Assembly (NCBI RefSeq): GCF_019879105.1 | Contig: NZ_CP082248.1 | Location: forward strand, 620,001 to 684,000 | DNA from: Natrinema sp. SYSU A 869 | GTDB taxonomy: Archaea; Halobacteriota; Halobacteria; Halobacteriales; Natrialbaceae | Reading direction: 5' to 3' | Length of the DNA: 64,000 nucleotides | Shown here: positions 1-9,354 of the stretch, piece after piece | Layout of the letters: the number at the start of each line of letters is the position of its first letter | Position numbering within the stretch: position 1 is the first letter of the stretch | Program-made: the position numbers and the translations under genes | The notes under the pieces: model-generated | Told to the model about the DNA's origin: nothing | The model's database searches: none | The model's input: only the letters and a program-made list of their open reading frames with translations

Positions 1-61
1 CGGAGGTGGGGGGTGGGCGCTGTAATTCTTTGGCGCTGTCGCCTTGGGGACACCCGCCAAG

Positions 62-91
62 GGGTCGTTCGCGCGAAGCGCGAAACGACCC
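62..91. repeat. Strong stem-loop near window edge
   Basis: Seen in sequence: GGGTCG plus TTCGCGC pairs with GCGCGAA plus CGACCC around a GAA loop, 13 pairs with one bulged A. It lies downstream of the decayed gene at 290-1033 (minus strand). It could be an RNA terminator/stabiliser or the edge of an element truncated by the window. No function is proven. Confidence 0.5.
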
Positions 92-289
92 TGCAGGCGT
101 TGCGGTGCGATCGCGGTGCCGACCCCGCCCTTAAGGCGCGGACTACAATCAGATTTGTCTAATCAGGGCTATTATTCAAACTGAATTGCAGAAAACAGCA
201 AAAACGAGAGTATTGCCACTATGCGGGCCGGTTCACCGATCCGTGACTGCGCTGACGAACCCGGTTTCAGTCCCGCCACTGGGTGTCTT

Positions 290-1033
290 CTAGGTCAGCT
301 CGACGCCACACAACGCGGTCGGGTCGTTCCCTGACCGCGACCACTTCTTAAGGGCTTCACTGGCGATCGTCCTGACGTTCTCGAAGCTATCGGCCTTCAA
401 CCGGGAAAGGATCGTATCGATCCGCATTCGTCGAGGCTCGCCCTGGTCGTCGAACTTAAGGTCGGTGCCGTTCTTCGCGAGCCACTCCTGAAAGGGAGAG
501 GACTCGGCGACGTGATCGGCCAAGCCATGATGTGCTGCACCCGATCGGCGTAGCTCTCGATCGCGTACTCGGCGGACTCGACGAGCGCTCGTAATTCCTC
601 GCGGTGCTTCCAAGCTCGAAACGACACGTCGCCTTGATCCAGCTCGAGAATCTCGCCAAAGTCGTTGATCGTGCGGTAGATCGTCGCGGGATGCTTCCCA
701 GCTGGTCGGCGAGATCGTCGACGGTCGCACCGCCTCAGTCACAACCGTCTCGGACACGTCGCGAGCGGTCTCGCCCATCTCTCGCAGCGTCGTCATCAAC
801 AGGTGGTCCGTCTTCGCCTCGAGGCGCGGTGTTGGATCCTCGTACAGTTCGACCAGCTCGTCTCGAGCGACAGCGTCGAAGTGGTCGTCTGCGGCGTAGA
901 CGCTGCTTCCGTCGGGACCAAGCGGGATGTCTTCCCAGTTCAGCGCGTTCAACAGCGTCTCCTTGATCTACTCGGTCACCTCGTGGCGATCGGCCCATGC
1001 CCATGCCTCGTTGTCGTTCATCGACTTATTCAC
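290..1033 (-). pseudogene. Decayed winged-helix DNA-binding protein gene
   Basis: Reading the minus strand from the GTG at 1033 (or ATG at 1021) gives MNDNEAWAWADRHEVTE, then an in-frame TAG, then IKETLLNALNWEDIPLG. Good coding sequence then continues only if the frame is changed about three times: near 730 into TVDDLADQLGSIP, near 690 into YRTINDFGEILELDQGDV, and near 530 back into FQEWLAKNGTDLKF. TVDDLADQLG...IYRTINDFGEILEL reads as the recognition part of a winged helix followed by a coiled-coil-like segment. One nonsense codon plus several frameshifts make a pseudogene far more likely than sequencing error. The intact ancestor was about 245 residues, probably a plasmid regulator; I do not recognise its family. 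Confidence 0.6.
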
Positions 1034-1387
1034 CAGAACCTTCTCCTTCGGATGATACGATGGGGACTCATATCGGTAATGGGCTATGGAAATATTTATT
1101 TATTCCAACTACTAAATCGATGATGTTAGGTATGGGATCAAATGGAATACTAGGTAACATACTCAATACGATAACTGTAGGCCAGACCGCCGACGCGTGG
1201 TTTCTCAGACAGATGACCAGCCCCAATACGTCTGGACTGGCCTACAAAACGGTGACTGGGCTGATAGCCCATTGCGATATCATCCGTCGTGGGAGCAACT
1301 CCACGTGGGATGGATTACTCGAATCAGCGACTGAGATCGTTGATCTCGAGACGCTGCTGGGAACACGACGTCCAAATATCCACCATT
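1034..1387. other. Gap with TATA-like element; no convincing gene
   Basis: An AT-rich stretch (ATATTTATTTATT, 1088-1100) resembles an archaeal TATA box, about 290 bases before the first plus-strand gene. An open frame of 132 codons crosses here (997-1395), but it overlaps the pseudogene and has no recognisable motif, so I do not call it. The AT-rich stretch may be the promoter of the secretion-type operon that follows. Confidence 0.35.
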
Positions 1388-1855
1388 ATGAGTGATAATT
1401 CACCTCGTGAGTCATCCGAATCGGTCACCAAATGCCCTCATTCGGTATTCAGTTTCTCGACCCAGACTCGCCGGTTGTTCGGCCAGATTAGGTCAACAAT
1501 CCAGCCACTGGCAGTGTGGCTCGTGTTTTTGATCGTCATCTCTGGGTCAGTAGCTGCGCAGTCGGAGGTCGGAGATGTCTACTGTGGGACCGGTGTCGAG
1601 ACTGGAATCGGGATCGTCTTTGGTGCCGTTGCTGGTCTCGGGCTTCCTGCAACCGGATTCTACGTTGGTCGGTCCGGTCTTTCGTACATGCGTGCTGGTG
1701 GGAATCCAGAGAAGAAGAACCAGGCCAAGGAGAGGCTCGTGATGTCAGGAATCGGGTTCGGGATCATCGTCCTCGCCCTGATCTCACCAGAACTTATCGA
1801 CAAGGTCGGCAGTCAGATGGGATTTGGCTTCTCAGACTGTGTGCGGCCGTTCTAA
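1388..1855 (+). CDS. Small membrane protein, first gene of conjugation-like operon
   Basis: 155 residues from the ATG at 1388; a longer in-frame start at 1289 lacks coding character. A hydrophobic segment (about residues 37-56, ending SVAAQ, signal-peptide-like), a glycine-rich hydrophobic segment (about 65-90) and a third near the C-terminus (GIGFGIIVLALI) flank a basic loop, GGNPEKKNQAKERL. Size, topology and place at the head of a membrane/lipoprotein/VirB3-like series resemble VirB2-type pilin subunits, but this is inference from context. It is followed after 30 bases by the large secreted protein gene and is probably co-transcribed with it. Confidence 0.7.
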   Translation: MSDNSPRESSESVTKCPHSVFSFSTQTRRLFGQIRSTIQPLAVWLVFLIVISGSVAAQSEVGDVYCGTGVETGIGIVFGAVAGLGLPATGFYVGRSGLSYMRAGGNPEKKNQAKERLVMSGIGFGIIVLALISPELIDKVGSQMGFGFSDCVRPF

Positions 1856-2803
1856 TCCACTAAACGGAGCATTTGACTGAAACCAATGACCACGCCACGT
1901 GTGATCGTCATCGCCCTTACGCTCCTCGCTGCGAGCGGGGGCATTGTTTGCCTGACTGCAGGAGCCTCTGCAGCTGAGCCAAACTCGAGTACGGTGATTC
2001 CCGATGACGGACCTGCATACGGTGTGAACGAGACGCGGTTCCCGCTGCTGTGGTCGGAAGACCTCGAGCAGAGGAACCGCTCGAGTGACGAATTCGAGGC
2101 CAACGTGTCCTCCGCTGCGGATTTTTCCACCCGACTTGCTGGCTCAACAGACGCTCCGTTCGAACAACCGATGGGAGACGTCGAGACCTGGAACAGGGGA
2201 GATGTGCAGGACTTCTCTCCCGGCGACGAGGAAACGTCGGTTCATCCCGAGAGTGCACAACTCGAGAACGGGCTCTACATCACGGATGCGTATGCGAGCA
2301 TCGTTGCAGTCCAGCCGTCGACGGTGTTGCATTCGGGGAATAACTCCACCCGATACATCGCTCCAGACGGAGAGATCCTCGCGATTACCGACTATCGAGT
2401 CCGTGTTCCGGACGACGATATCAATGGATCAGTCCGCGACCGATGGTCGATTGCCGAGACTGATATCGACACTGTCGAACTACGGGCGGACGGTCGGGTA
2501 CTCGAATCCGACAATAACCATCGATCCACACTCGAGTACAGTGGGCTATCAGGGACACAGAACCTCTCCGTCGAGGTTGACATCTCTGTTCGCCTCCGTC
2601 ACGAAATGCGAACGTGCGAGGAGTACAATAGTACTACAGAGTCCTGTGACGGAGAATGGGAGACTGAAACTGAATATCCCACTGAGCAGGTAACAGTAGA
2701 CGACTCCCGCCAGACAGTCGTTACTCGGCTGTGTTGAATCACTAGACAGCGGCGGAATGGTTCGCTAAATCGAAGGTCTTGAAGCGGGAGACTTCAGTTG
2801 TTC

Positions 2804-3634
2804 ATGACCCAAATCTCCCGCTTCATTGGGGCAGTTGTGCCGATTGCTCAAAACGTTACTGGCGATGGAGACGAATCCGCCGCCCCGAAAGGTGGCGGCG
2901 GATTCGCCGACTATGCCCTCGTTTCCCTGCATTGTCTGCGGATTTACCTCGATACGTCCTATCGAATGACGATCGATCTGCTGAAGGAAATGCCGCAAAT
3001 AACAGGGGAGATCGGCCTTGATACGGCCGATCTCCCCGCACCATCTACGCTGTGTAAGGCGTTTGATCGGATCGAGATGAGCGTTTGTCGAGTGTTGCTG
3101 TGCCAGTCGGCACAGCTACACGACCTCTCTGAGCACGCTGCGATCGACGCTACGTTCTATGAACGAGATCGTGCAAGCCGTCACTACTGCCACCGAACGA
3201 ATTATCGTGTTCAGACGCTCAAAGTTACAAAACTCGTCGATACAGCAACGCAAGCTGTGCTTGATCTTCACTGCTCGACGACGTTAGAAGGCAGCGACGC
3301 AGATCTCTGTGAGCAGATCGCCCGCCGGAACGCGGGCGATCTGCGGTCTCTAGCCGCTGATAAGGGCTATGACAAGCAACAACTCCGCGAACGACTCCGT
3401 GAACTCGACATTCGCCCGCTGATCAAACACCGGATCTTCGCTCCGTACGATCACGCACACAACGCCCGCATTGATGAAGATCGGTACGCTCAGCGGTCAA
3501 TGGCCGAAACCGTCAACTCAGCCGTCAAGCGCTCGCTCGGCTACGCCGTGCGAGCGCGTAACTGGTATCGAGAGTTCCGTGAAATTTCTCTGATGTGTGT
3601 CGTCTACAACATCAAACGTGCCGTCAAACAGTGA
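2804..3634 (+). CDS. IS5-family DDE transposase
   Basis: 276 residues from the ATG at 2804 (a TTG two codons upstream is also open). DDE-type features: AIDATFYERD (first Asp), LAADKGYD (second Asp) and the C-terminal SMAETVNSAVKRSLG with the catalytic Glu, followed by WYREFREI. The family catalyses cut-and-paste transposition with 8-9 base target duplications, as seen. The coding sequence contains at least five inverted repeats with stems of 7-13 bp. Confidence 0.93.
   Translation: MTQISRFIGAVVPIAQNVTGDGDESAAPKGGGGFADYALVSLHCLRIYLDTSYRMTIDLLKEMPQITGEIGLDTADLPAPSTLCKAFDRIEMSVCRVLLCQSAQLHDLSEHAAIDATFYERDRASRHYCHRTNYRVQTLKVTKLVDTATQAVLDLHCSTTLEGSDADLCEQIARRNAGDLRSLAADKGYDKQQLRERLRELDIRPLIKHRIFAPYDHAHNARIDEDRYAQRSMAETVNSAVKRSLGYAVRARNWYREFREISLMCVVYNIKRAVKQ
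2873..3557. repeat. Array of intragenic perfect hairpins in IS5-type transposase gene
   Basis: Seen directly: 2873-2905 (12-bp stem, 9-base loop), 3005-3037 (13-bp stem, 7-base loop), 3097-3116 (8 bp, 4-base loop), 3313-3344 (13 bp, 6-base loop) and 3529-3557 (7 bp plus a nested CGGC/GCCG). All are within the transposase frame and encode conserved-looking protein. They would fold in either mRNA or single-stranded DNA. The same hairpins occur in the copy at 22620-23559. Confidence 0.85.
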
Positions 3635-4584
3635 AATCCACCGCCTTACAGCGATTCAACAGAGCCCGTTACTCAATTCAACGAGAGTAGCGGAACGCGA
3701 GTGACGTTCGAGAGCGACGAGAACCGCACCGGTGTCGTCGTCCATCCGGGTACCACGTGGTCAGCAATCGATATTGACAGTGAGACCCGTCTTCGAGGGA
3801 ATTGGCGGTTCTACTCCGCCGGAGTCGACGGCTGGCAGACGATGGTGTCTCAGACAGAGACGGACACTACCCGCACGGATTCGTCCGTTCGCCCAGCACA
3901 GGTCCACGCCATACCCACGCAGAAACAACCGGATATCTCGAGCGAGACAACGGATAATGCTGAGCCACCGTTGGTTATCGAAGAGACGTGGGGAAGCGAA
4001 CAGGACGGGCCATCACTCCCGAACAGGACCGATATTGCGACTGCCGATCGCTATGTGAACACGACATCGATCGCTGTCCAATCGCGAACGCTTCCAGTAG
4101 CAACCGTCGATGAGGTGACCGTTCACGGCATCGTTCGCGGCCAGTCACGGACAGTCTCGATCGATGATAACGGAACCGTTCGCGAAACGAACCTCGAGTT
4201 GACGGTCCTCGAAGCGAACTCGACAGGAGCCCTCGTTCAGGCAACGGTCACGGAGAACGCGACCAGCGAGCCGATTACAACTGGGCGAGTCGAAGTCGGC
4301 AATCAGTCGGCCGCTGTGAACGCTAGTGGAATGGCCGTTCTCGAACTCGAGGAGCGGCCGTCCTTGCTCGTTGATGGTCAGTACGTCCCAGCGGAGTGGT
4401 GGCGTGCAGACCACCTGTACGGCACAGCAAAGGACCGAGCGAAGGTACCCCCGAAGTATCCTGCCTTCCAGAAACTCATTCAGTTAGTCCTCGTAACGCT
4501 CCTCTGGTTCCTGCCGGTCGCGCTAGCCGTTTACGGCTTTGACTACCTGTCTGGAGGCACGTTTCTCGGACTTACAACTCAACA

Positions 4585-5437
4585 ATGACAGAAGACACTC
4601 ATACGGACGAGAGTCGTATCGCTCGTCGATCAGTCCTCGCTGGCCTCGGCGTGAGTACAGCCGCTCTTGCTGGCTGTACGTCGGAGTCCGATTCCCCGAA
4701 CAATAGTACAGACGGGAATGGAATTAGTGCCGACGGGAGCGACGTATTCAATTCCGTCAAGATCGTCGAAGAGAGTCTCGAGATCGAAGTAACCGATGAT
4801 GCTTCGGTCGAGTTCATCAACCTCGTCGATCCGGATGGTGAACTCCACGATCAACAGCGTCTCGAGACTGGCGAAACCAAGACGTCGTTCGAAATTTCGG
4901 AGAATCAGATGAGACTCCTGCCGGAGAATATGAGTTAATTGCCCTCGATGGAGACCAACAGCTCGGTACGACAACGATCACGCTCAAGGCAGATTGTACG
5001 ATCACGGACGTGTTGTGGGCGGCAGAGAACCCCGACATGGACTGGGACAAGAATTCGCCTGTCTGGGATGAGTATGCAGCTGTCGTAATCAAGAATAAAG
5101 GAACAATTCCATCGTTGCTCACCGAACTCGAATGGGCAGGGGCACCAGTCGCCCGACTACAGTCCAAGGAATCGCAGTCGTACTACCATGAAACGCGCTT
5201 GCCGCCGGGAGAGACTACAGTCTATTCAAACGGCCTGTCTATCGAACCGAAAACGCGCTGAGTTCACTTGCCTGTGGAGAACTCGGTACAGAACCGATGA
5301 CCGTGACGGCTGTCGTCCAAGTAGGCTCAGATCCTTCCTATACCCAGCAAATCAAGTATGGGGGAGACCAGTCATGTGAACTTTCTATCATAGAAGGGGG
5401 GCCAACTGAATCGACATCTAATGGAGATGAGAATTAA
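4585..5437 (+). pseudogene. Frameshifted secreted lipoprotein gene
   Basis: Starts with a twin-arginine-like region (IARRSVLAGLGVSTAALAGC) with a lipobox ending at Cys, as in haloarchaeal Tat lipoproteins. The frame runs to a stop at 4936, but coding character moves to another frame near 4899 (ETPAGEYELIALDGDQ...) and again near 5252 (ALSSLACGELGTEP), ending at the TAA at 5435-5437 directly before the next ATG. Two indels make it a pseudogene or an error-prone assembly stretch. The ATG overlaps the previous gene's stop, so it is part of the operon. The mature domain is about 250 residues, beta-rich, family not recognised. Confidence 0.65.
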
Positions 5438-6645
5438 ATGGCATGGCTGCAAGAGGAGGTTGAGAACGCAATCGAGAACGTCATTGAGGATTTCACCAAT
5501 GCACTTCTCAATCTTATAAACAATATCTATGAGGCGATTTTAGGGCCGATTGTCGGAGTACCGTCTCCAAAGTCAGATTCAGGATATATGGTGGTTGGGA
5601 CTCCAGATAATGCGCCATGGGGGAGTCTCTACCAAGACGTATATCTGGCATATATCATGCCGTTAGCAATCATGATGGTAGTTATTGCCTTTGCATTTAT
5701 TGGCCTCCGTGCGGGCTCAATGAGCGAGTACCGACGAAAACAGCTTCTGCGACGGCTTGGACTCGTATTCATGGGGACCTTCGTTTGGTTTCCACTGGTA
5801 TCGGTTCCGATGCAATTTATCGACGCAGTCGGAATGACGATGGCCCCAACTGAGGAGATGTCAGCAGGGCTTGGCGGCCTTATCCAATCCTCTCTCGGGG
5901 GCACGTTTGCCATTCTCGCGATGGTCGTCATATCGAACTTCTTTTGGTCATCGCGGGATTCATCGTTGCTCTCCGCTGGATCGCCCTTTTCGTATTAACA
6001 CCAATCATGCCATTACTGGGTGTTCTCTGGGCAATGGAAGTCTGGCCGTTTAGTCCAGCGGCGAACATGGCACGTCAAGCTGCAGGTGTCTACCCGGGAT
6101 TAGTACTTGCTGGACTTCCACCAGCGATCCTCTTCCGGATTGGATGGGAAGTCGGTGGGCTCGAGTCTTCTGTTGATGGACTCTTCTCGCTGTTTATCGG
6201 GTTGATGCTAATCCCTGCAGCGATTATCACGATGGTCATGACGGTCTACTGGAGTAGCCCGGCAATGCGGACCATCGCCCGGACAGGTGTCTCCGCGACG
6301 AATCCTGCAGCAGCCAAATCTGGGGCTGCGAAGGCAAAACGTACCTCTGGAAAGGCCGTCCGTGGTGCTCGAAACGTCCATCGTGGATACGCAGACAATC
6401 AGATTGGTGCTATAACGAAAAGCGGACAGACGACACTCGAGAGCGGTAACTCGAAAGCGTACAAACTCGGCTCCTCAGCTCGCTCGACGAAGACTCACGC
6501 CGGCCGATACAACAACCTGCGGAAGTCGAAGACGGGTCGAATGCGCGATAAAGCCGCCGATGATGCCCGCAAGGCGACACAGAAGACATCGACTCGAGCG
6601 AAGCGTGAGTTCAAAAACACGAAAGAGAAGGTATCGCGATGGTGA
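5438..6645 (+). pseudogene. Polytopic membrane protein (VirB6/TrbL-like topology), frameshifted
   Basis: The first frame (5438-5998) has an amphipathic helical N-terminus and hydrophobic segments (YIMPLAIMMVVIAFAFIGL; LGLVFMGTFVWFPLVSVPM). Near 5931 the coding frame changes and continues in 5944-6645 with VIAGFIVALRWIALFVLTPIMPLL and further membrane segments, then a basic cytoplasmic tail rich in Lys/Arg/Ser. Joined, it gives about 400 residues with 6-7 membrane spans. Topology and neighbours resemble VirB6/TrbL channel proteins of type IV secretion systems; sequence homology is not proven. The TGA at 6643-6645 overlaps the next gene. Confidence 0.6.
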
Positions 6646-6956
6646 TTTCGATGAGCACAAACACAGCAGACCATGAGTATAACGCGCGAAAGATCCACCA
6701 GTCACTGGGTGGCACAACGGCGTTCTTCCGGGGGTACACGATCGGCGAACTCATGCTGTTCCTTGCAGTGGCGTTCGTCACCGTTGTTGCAGCGACGTTC
6801 GTCCCGGCGGCACTGACGATTCCGATACTGGGATTCGGGATCATGCTCACGACGCTGCTGTTCTTGCTTCACAAGGTCAAGCCTCAGTCGATCACATCGA
6901 GAGGCTCACGATCTCCTCCAGTAGGCACTGAATCTACGTCCGTAATGTCTGGATAG
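6639..6956 (+). CDS. VirB3/PrgI-like small membrane protein, 3' end replaced by ISH3
   Basis: Start at 6639, or at 6651 (MSTNTADHEYNARKIH). Two adjacent membrane segments (IGELMLFLAVAFVTVVAATFV; ALTIPILGFGIMLTTLLFLL) follow a short cytoplasmic head, like VirB3/PrgI-type proteins that normally precede the VirB4 ATPase gene. The native frame ends at position 6881 (HKVKP); the last 25 codons are read from the ISH3 terminal repeat. The expected downstream ATPase gene is absent, consistent with loss at the IS. Confidence 0.55.
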   Translation: MVISMSTNTADHEYNARKIHQSLGGTTAFFRGYTIGELMLFLAVAFVTVVAATFVPAALTIPILGFGIMLTTLLFLLHKVKPQSITSRGSRSPPVGTESTSVMSG

Positions 6957-7070
6957 CCTTCGGAACGATGGTGGTGGCAGGATCTGACATCAGTCAGTCG
7001 CTGTCGGCGGCGGATCGCCGCCGACGCGACAGTGTAGCCACTCACGAGCGCAGCCCCAATTCAGGGACAG

Positions 7071-8216
7071 CTACCGGAAGAACCGGTCGTCGGGTGGTTG
7101 ATTCGCTGGGACAGCTCTGCGCACACCGAGGGCTGTCCAGGCAGCACGAACCACCATCTCACAGAACTCCGTGAACGACCACTCCCAGAGGCGGCGCCCC
7201 CCACGGCGGGGCGCCGCCACGTACATCCAGTGGAGGTATCGCCAGACGTTCTGCAGCAACAGACTCACGACAAACAGCAATAACCGAAGCCCAGCGTCCC
7301 GTGAACTGGTGAGAGCGAGGCTCTGCTTGGCTAATCGGTAGCTTGATTCGATGCCGAAGCGCTTGCGATAGTGTTCTCGTGCATCCTGTGGTGTGTCAAT
7401 GAACGGCGCGTCAACGGCGTAGCCGTGACGCGCCACCCCGTGCTCGTCGTATCGTCCTCGCTGGTAGACACAGTCGATGAACACAGGGAATGTTACCCGC
7501 CCAGCGAGTTCGTGTTCGATCACGCGACTCCAGCCTCTGCTGAGTTCGTCTTGAATCGTCTCACCCCACTTGACGATTGGCATGATGTAGGCGTAGTTGT
7601 GCGCGTACAGCAGTTCGAGACAGGTGCTGTTGTAGAATCCGCGATCAAGGTAGACGGCCTTGACGCGCAGGTCAAGGCCGTCGGGGAGTTCGAGGAACTC
7701 ATCAAGAGCATCGCTGGTGACTTCGCCAGCGACCAGCTGGCGAACCGCCAGTGTGTATCGCTTGTTACGCACCCGTGCGTAGAGCGTGACGTAGGCGTGA
7801 AAGGCAGTGGTTCCTCGTTTCGCCTGCGAGAAATACAGTGACTCCGTCTCGTCCTCGTCACCGTAGTAGGGATCGAGGTGGAGGTCGGCGACGACCTCCA
7901 CCGGTCGATCTGGAAGCGTCTCAAGAACATCCCGTTGAAGGAGCGTGTTCCCAACCGCTTCAACGGTATCAAGATCGAACTGATCGGTAAGATATCCACG
8001 GACGGTATTGGCGTGGGGCGAGTCGTTTGTTTTCTCGCAGACGTGATTGATTGAGGTCCCGCCGGCGCTGGCGCCGGCGAGGACCTCGTACAATTCCTCC
8101 GTCGTGACCGCTACATTCTCCCCGAGCTCCAGCGAAAGTTCCTCATCGAGACTGTTGACGACAAAATTAAGCAGGTGCTCTTCTTTTAGCTCGTTGTCTG
8201 CTTGGGTTGCTTTCAC
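7071..8216 (-). CDS. ISH3-family transposase
   Basis: 381 residues, full length for the family. Recognisable blocks: VVADLHLDPYYGDED with first catalytic Asp, KRGTTAFHAYVTLYA, AVYLDRGFYNST with second Asp, and HYRKRFGIESSYRLAKQ with the catalytic Glu, then the usual C-terminus RRAVPANQPPDDRF. The protein appears intact. The coding sequence carries a series of long internal inverted repeats. Confidence 0.93.
   Translation of the reverse strand: MKATQADNELKEEHLLNFVVNSLDEELSLELGENVAVTTEELYEVLAGASAGGTSINHVCEKTNDSPHANTVRGYLTDQFDLDTVEAVGNTLLQRDVLETLPDRPVEVVADLHLDPYYGDEDETESLYFSQAKRGTTAFHAYVTLYARVRNKRYTLAVRQLVAGEVTSDALDEFLELPDGLDLRVKAVYLDRGFYNSTCLELLYAHNYAYIMPIVKWGETIQDELSRGWSRVIEHELAGRVTFPVFIDCVYQRGRYDEHGVARHGYAVDAPFIDTPQDAREHYRKRFGIESSYRLAKQSLALTSSRDAGLRLLLFVVSLLLQNVWRYLHWMYVAAPRRGGRRLWEWSFTEFCEMVVRAAWTALGVRRAVPANQPPDDRFFR
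7190..8087. repeat. Array of intragenic perfect hairpins in ISH3 transposase gene
   Basis: Seen directly: 7190-7218 (11-bp stem, 7-base loop), 7405-7434 (9 bp plus nested 4 bp), 7655-7680 (10 bp, 6-base loop), 7722-7744 (9 bp, 5-base loop), 7877-7902 (11 bp, 4-base loop) and 8053-8087 (two stacked stems of 7 and 8 bp separated by small bulges). All lie inside the open reading frame. Confidence 0.85.
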
Positions 8217-8316
8217 ACCTTCGCCAAGCAGACACTCATCCTAATCCGATGTGATCGACTGAGGATTACACTTGCAAAATGGTGTATCGTCTCCTTCTCG
8301 AAGATAATCGAATAAT

Positions 8317-8650
8317 TTAGATGTTTTTTATTTGGCTATCGATGAAATCGCCTGTATGATCCGCATCGGGTTTCGAGTCGTCGATCACAGCCCACGTGAC
8401 TCGGTCGGCCGAGGCGTTTGCGGTATTCCGGACACTGTGAGAGAGCAACGCGATCGCGTCCCGAGCATCTGAATCCGAATATCGGACGATGTACTCGAGC
8501 TCGTCGCCACCGACCACGCCGGGTTCGACGCCGACGCTCGCTCGCTTCTCGAGAATCGGGCGATCGAACACGCGGGGAGAGCGACACTCACGCTTCGAGA
8601 GGTCCGAAATCGGGACTATCTCAAGGGACTGACGGCGTTGATTGACAACG
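8317..8650 (-). pseudogene. 3' fragment of an Orc1/Cdc6-type replication initiator
   Basis: The minus-strand frame reads ILEKRASVGVEPGVVGGDEL...DSDARDAIALLSHSVRNTA...ADRVTWAVIDDSKPDAD and ends with a normal stop. The pattern LxxRAxxGVxPGVV...DARxAIxLLxxSVRxTA...VT matches the sensor-2/lid region of archaeal Orc1/Cdc6. Coding-like third positions run from about 8320 to 8570; further upstream the match fades. No ATPase core is present, so this is a remnant of a plasmid replication gene cut at about 8575-8650. Alternative: an unrelated short regulator. Confidence 0.45.
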
Positions 8651-8733
8651 TGGCCGGTGGCAGGGTTCGGCTTTCGAAGCGAGATATCGTCGTTTCGGCG
8701 GATGCGGCGCGGAGTCTGAGGACGGTTCAGTAG
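8590..8733 (+). other. Possible 3' fragment of another gene, head-to-head with Orc1 scrap
   Basis: The plus frame reads LTLREVRNRDYLKGLTALIDNVAGGRVRLSKRDIVVSADAARSL and stops at 8733, with haloarchaeal-looking codon use but no start. It begins where the minus-strand Orc1-like coding character ends, which suggests a junction near 8575-8600 joining two truncated genes. The family is not recognised, and it could be a chance frame. Confidence 0.22.
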
Positions 8734-9241
8734 TGGTCAGTGTTTCTCACGCGCGTGGTCTATAGGCCCGTCTATCGATCTGTTCTCAAGGCGGCACATC
8801 GGCTGTAATCGGACGTACTCGAGTCGGCGCTATTCGACCTTGAGACCTTGAGAGTTAGATTCGCAAGACGATTCATGATGAGCCAGTCGTGATAGGTCAA
8901 ACGACTAGAATTATCACTCTCGTGTTGTAACCGTCGCGTGGGATAATACGGTCTTACAACCGGGCCGGTCCTTTCATCGGCCCCGTCCATATTAGTGAAT
9001 CACCGGCCCCCTGAGCGGGGCTGTCGAAGCTTAGAATATCGGCAGCGGATTCTGGCCAATTAACATACTAGTCCACTGCAATACTCTCATACGGATACAA
9101 TGCCGTGTCCCACAGCATTATCTTCAGTCAATCAGATGATTGAATTGTCGCCTTTCCAGAAGTGGCAGTGGCTCGCGAAGAACGGAGCCTGGCCTTTCAA
9201 ATGGAACCAACTATGATATGTTCTACTCTCATCCGATATAC
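8734..9241. other. Intergenic, no gene seen
   Basis: About 500 bases upstream of the tRNA without a convincing coding frame on either strand. The stretch before the tRNA (GATATGTTCTACTCTCATCCGATATA region, 9213-9240) is AT-richer and probably holds the tRNA promoter. Confidence 0.4.
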
Positions 9242-9347
9242 GGGCCCTTAGCTCAGCCTGGTTAGAGCGCTCGGCTCATAACACGATCTGACCCGTTAGA
9301 TCGTGTGAGACACCGAGTGGTCGATGGTTCGAATCCGTCAGGGCCCA
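9242..9347 (+). tRNA. Elongator tRNA-Met (CAT) with 31-nt intron
   Basis: Acceptor stem GGGCCCT/AGGGCCC, D-arm with GCTCAGCCTGGTTAGAGC, anticodon stem CTCGG (9270-9274)/CCGAG (9313-9317), loop CT-CAT-A, and T-arm with GGTTCGAATCC. An intron at 9281-9311, after position 37, folds into a CACGATCT/AGATCGTG stem, giving the bulge-helix-bulge expected by the archaeal splicing endonuclease. Introns in elongator tRNA-Met are typical of haloarchaea; this one is short. tRNA 3' ends are common integration sites, and element debris starts within 10 bases. Confidence 0.93.
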
Positions 9348-9354
9348 TCCGCAC

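Larger units (their letters stand above)
2727..3666 (+). mobile_element. IS5-type insertion sequence, copy 1 (940 bp)
   Basis: Ends GGCTGTGTTGAATCAC and (reverse complement of right end) GGCTCTGTTGAATCGC form imperfect terminal inverted repeats. The direct repeat CGTTACTC stands at 2719-2726 and 3667-3674. One transposase gene fills the element. A second copy in inverted orientation, apparently identical in protein, lies at 22620-23559. Identity of the copies and intact target duplication point to recent movement. Confidence 0.92.
1886..4588 (+). pseudogene. Secreted membrane-anchored protein gene split by IS5-type insertion
   Basis: The 5' part (1886-2726) has a signal peptide (VIVIALTLLAASGGIVCLTAG) and a beta-rich acidic domain. 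The 3' part (3675-4588) continues in the same frame and ends with a transmembrane segment (LIQLVLVTLLWFLPVALAVYGFDY). Removing the IS at 2727-3666 and one copy of the 8-base duplication CGTTACTC gives an uninterrupted frame of 585 codons, ...TVVTQFNESSG.... The gene was therefore intact until a recent insertion. The stop overlaps the next start at 4585. Extracytoplasmic Ig-like sheets plus a C-terminal anchor suit a surface component of a conjugation or pilus system; family not recognised. Confidence 0.8.
6882..8264 (-). mobile_element. ISH3-family insertion sequence (1383 bp)
   Basis: Terminal inverted repeats are an exact 18-base match: CCTCAGTCGATCACATCG at 6882-6899 and its reverse complement at 8247-8264. 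Length fits the ISH3 family. The flanking bases (GTCAAG on the left, ATTACA on the right) do not form the expected 4-5 base direct repeat. One flank has therefore probably been deleted or rearranged after insertion, which explains the truncated secretion operon to the left and an Orc1 scrap to the right. Confidence 0.88.

Noticed and set aside
997-1395. 132-codon frame near the start
   Set aside because: Overlaps a pseudogene and has no coding bias or motif.
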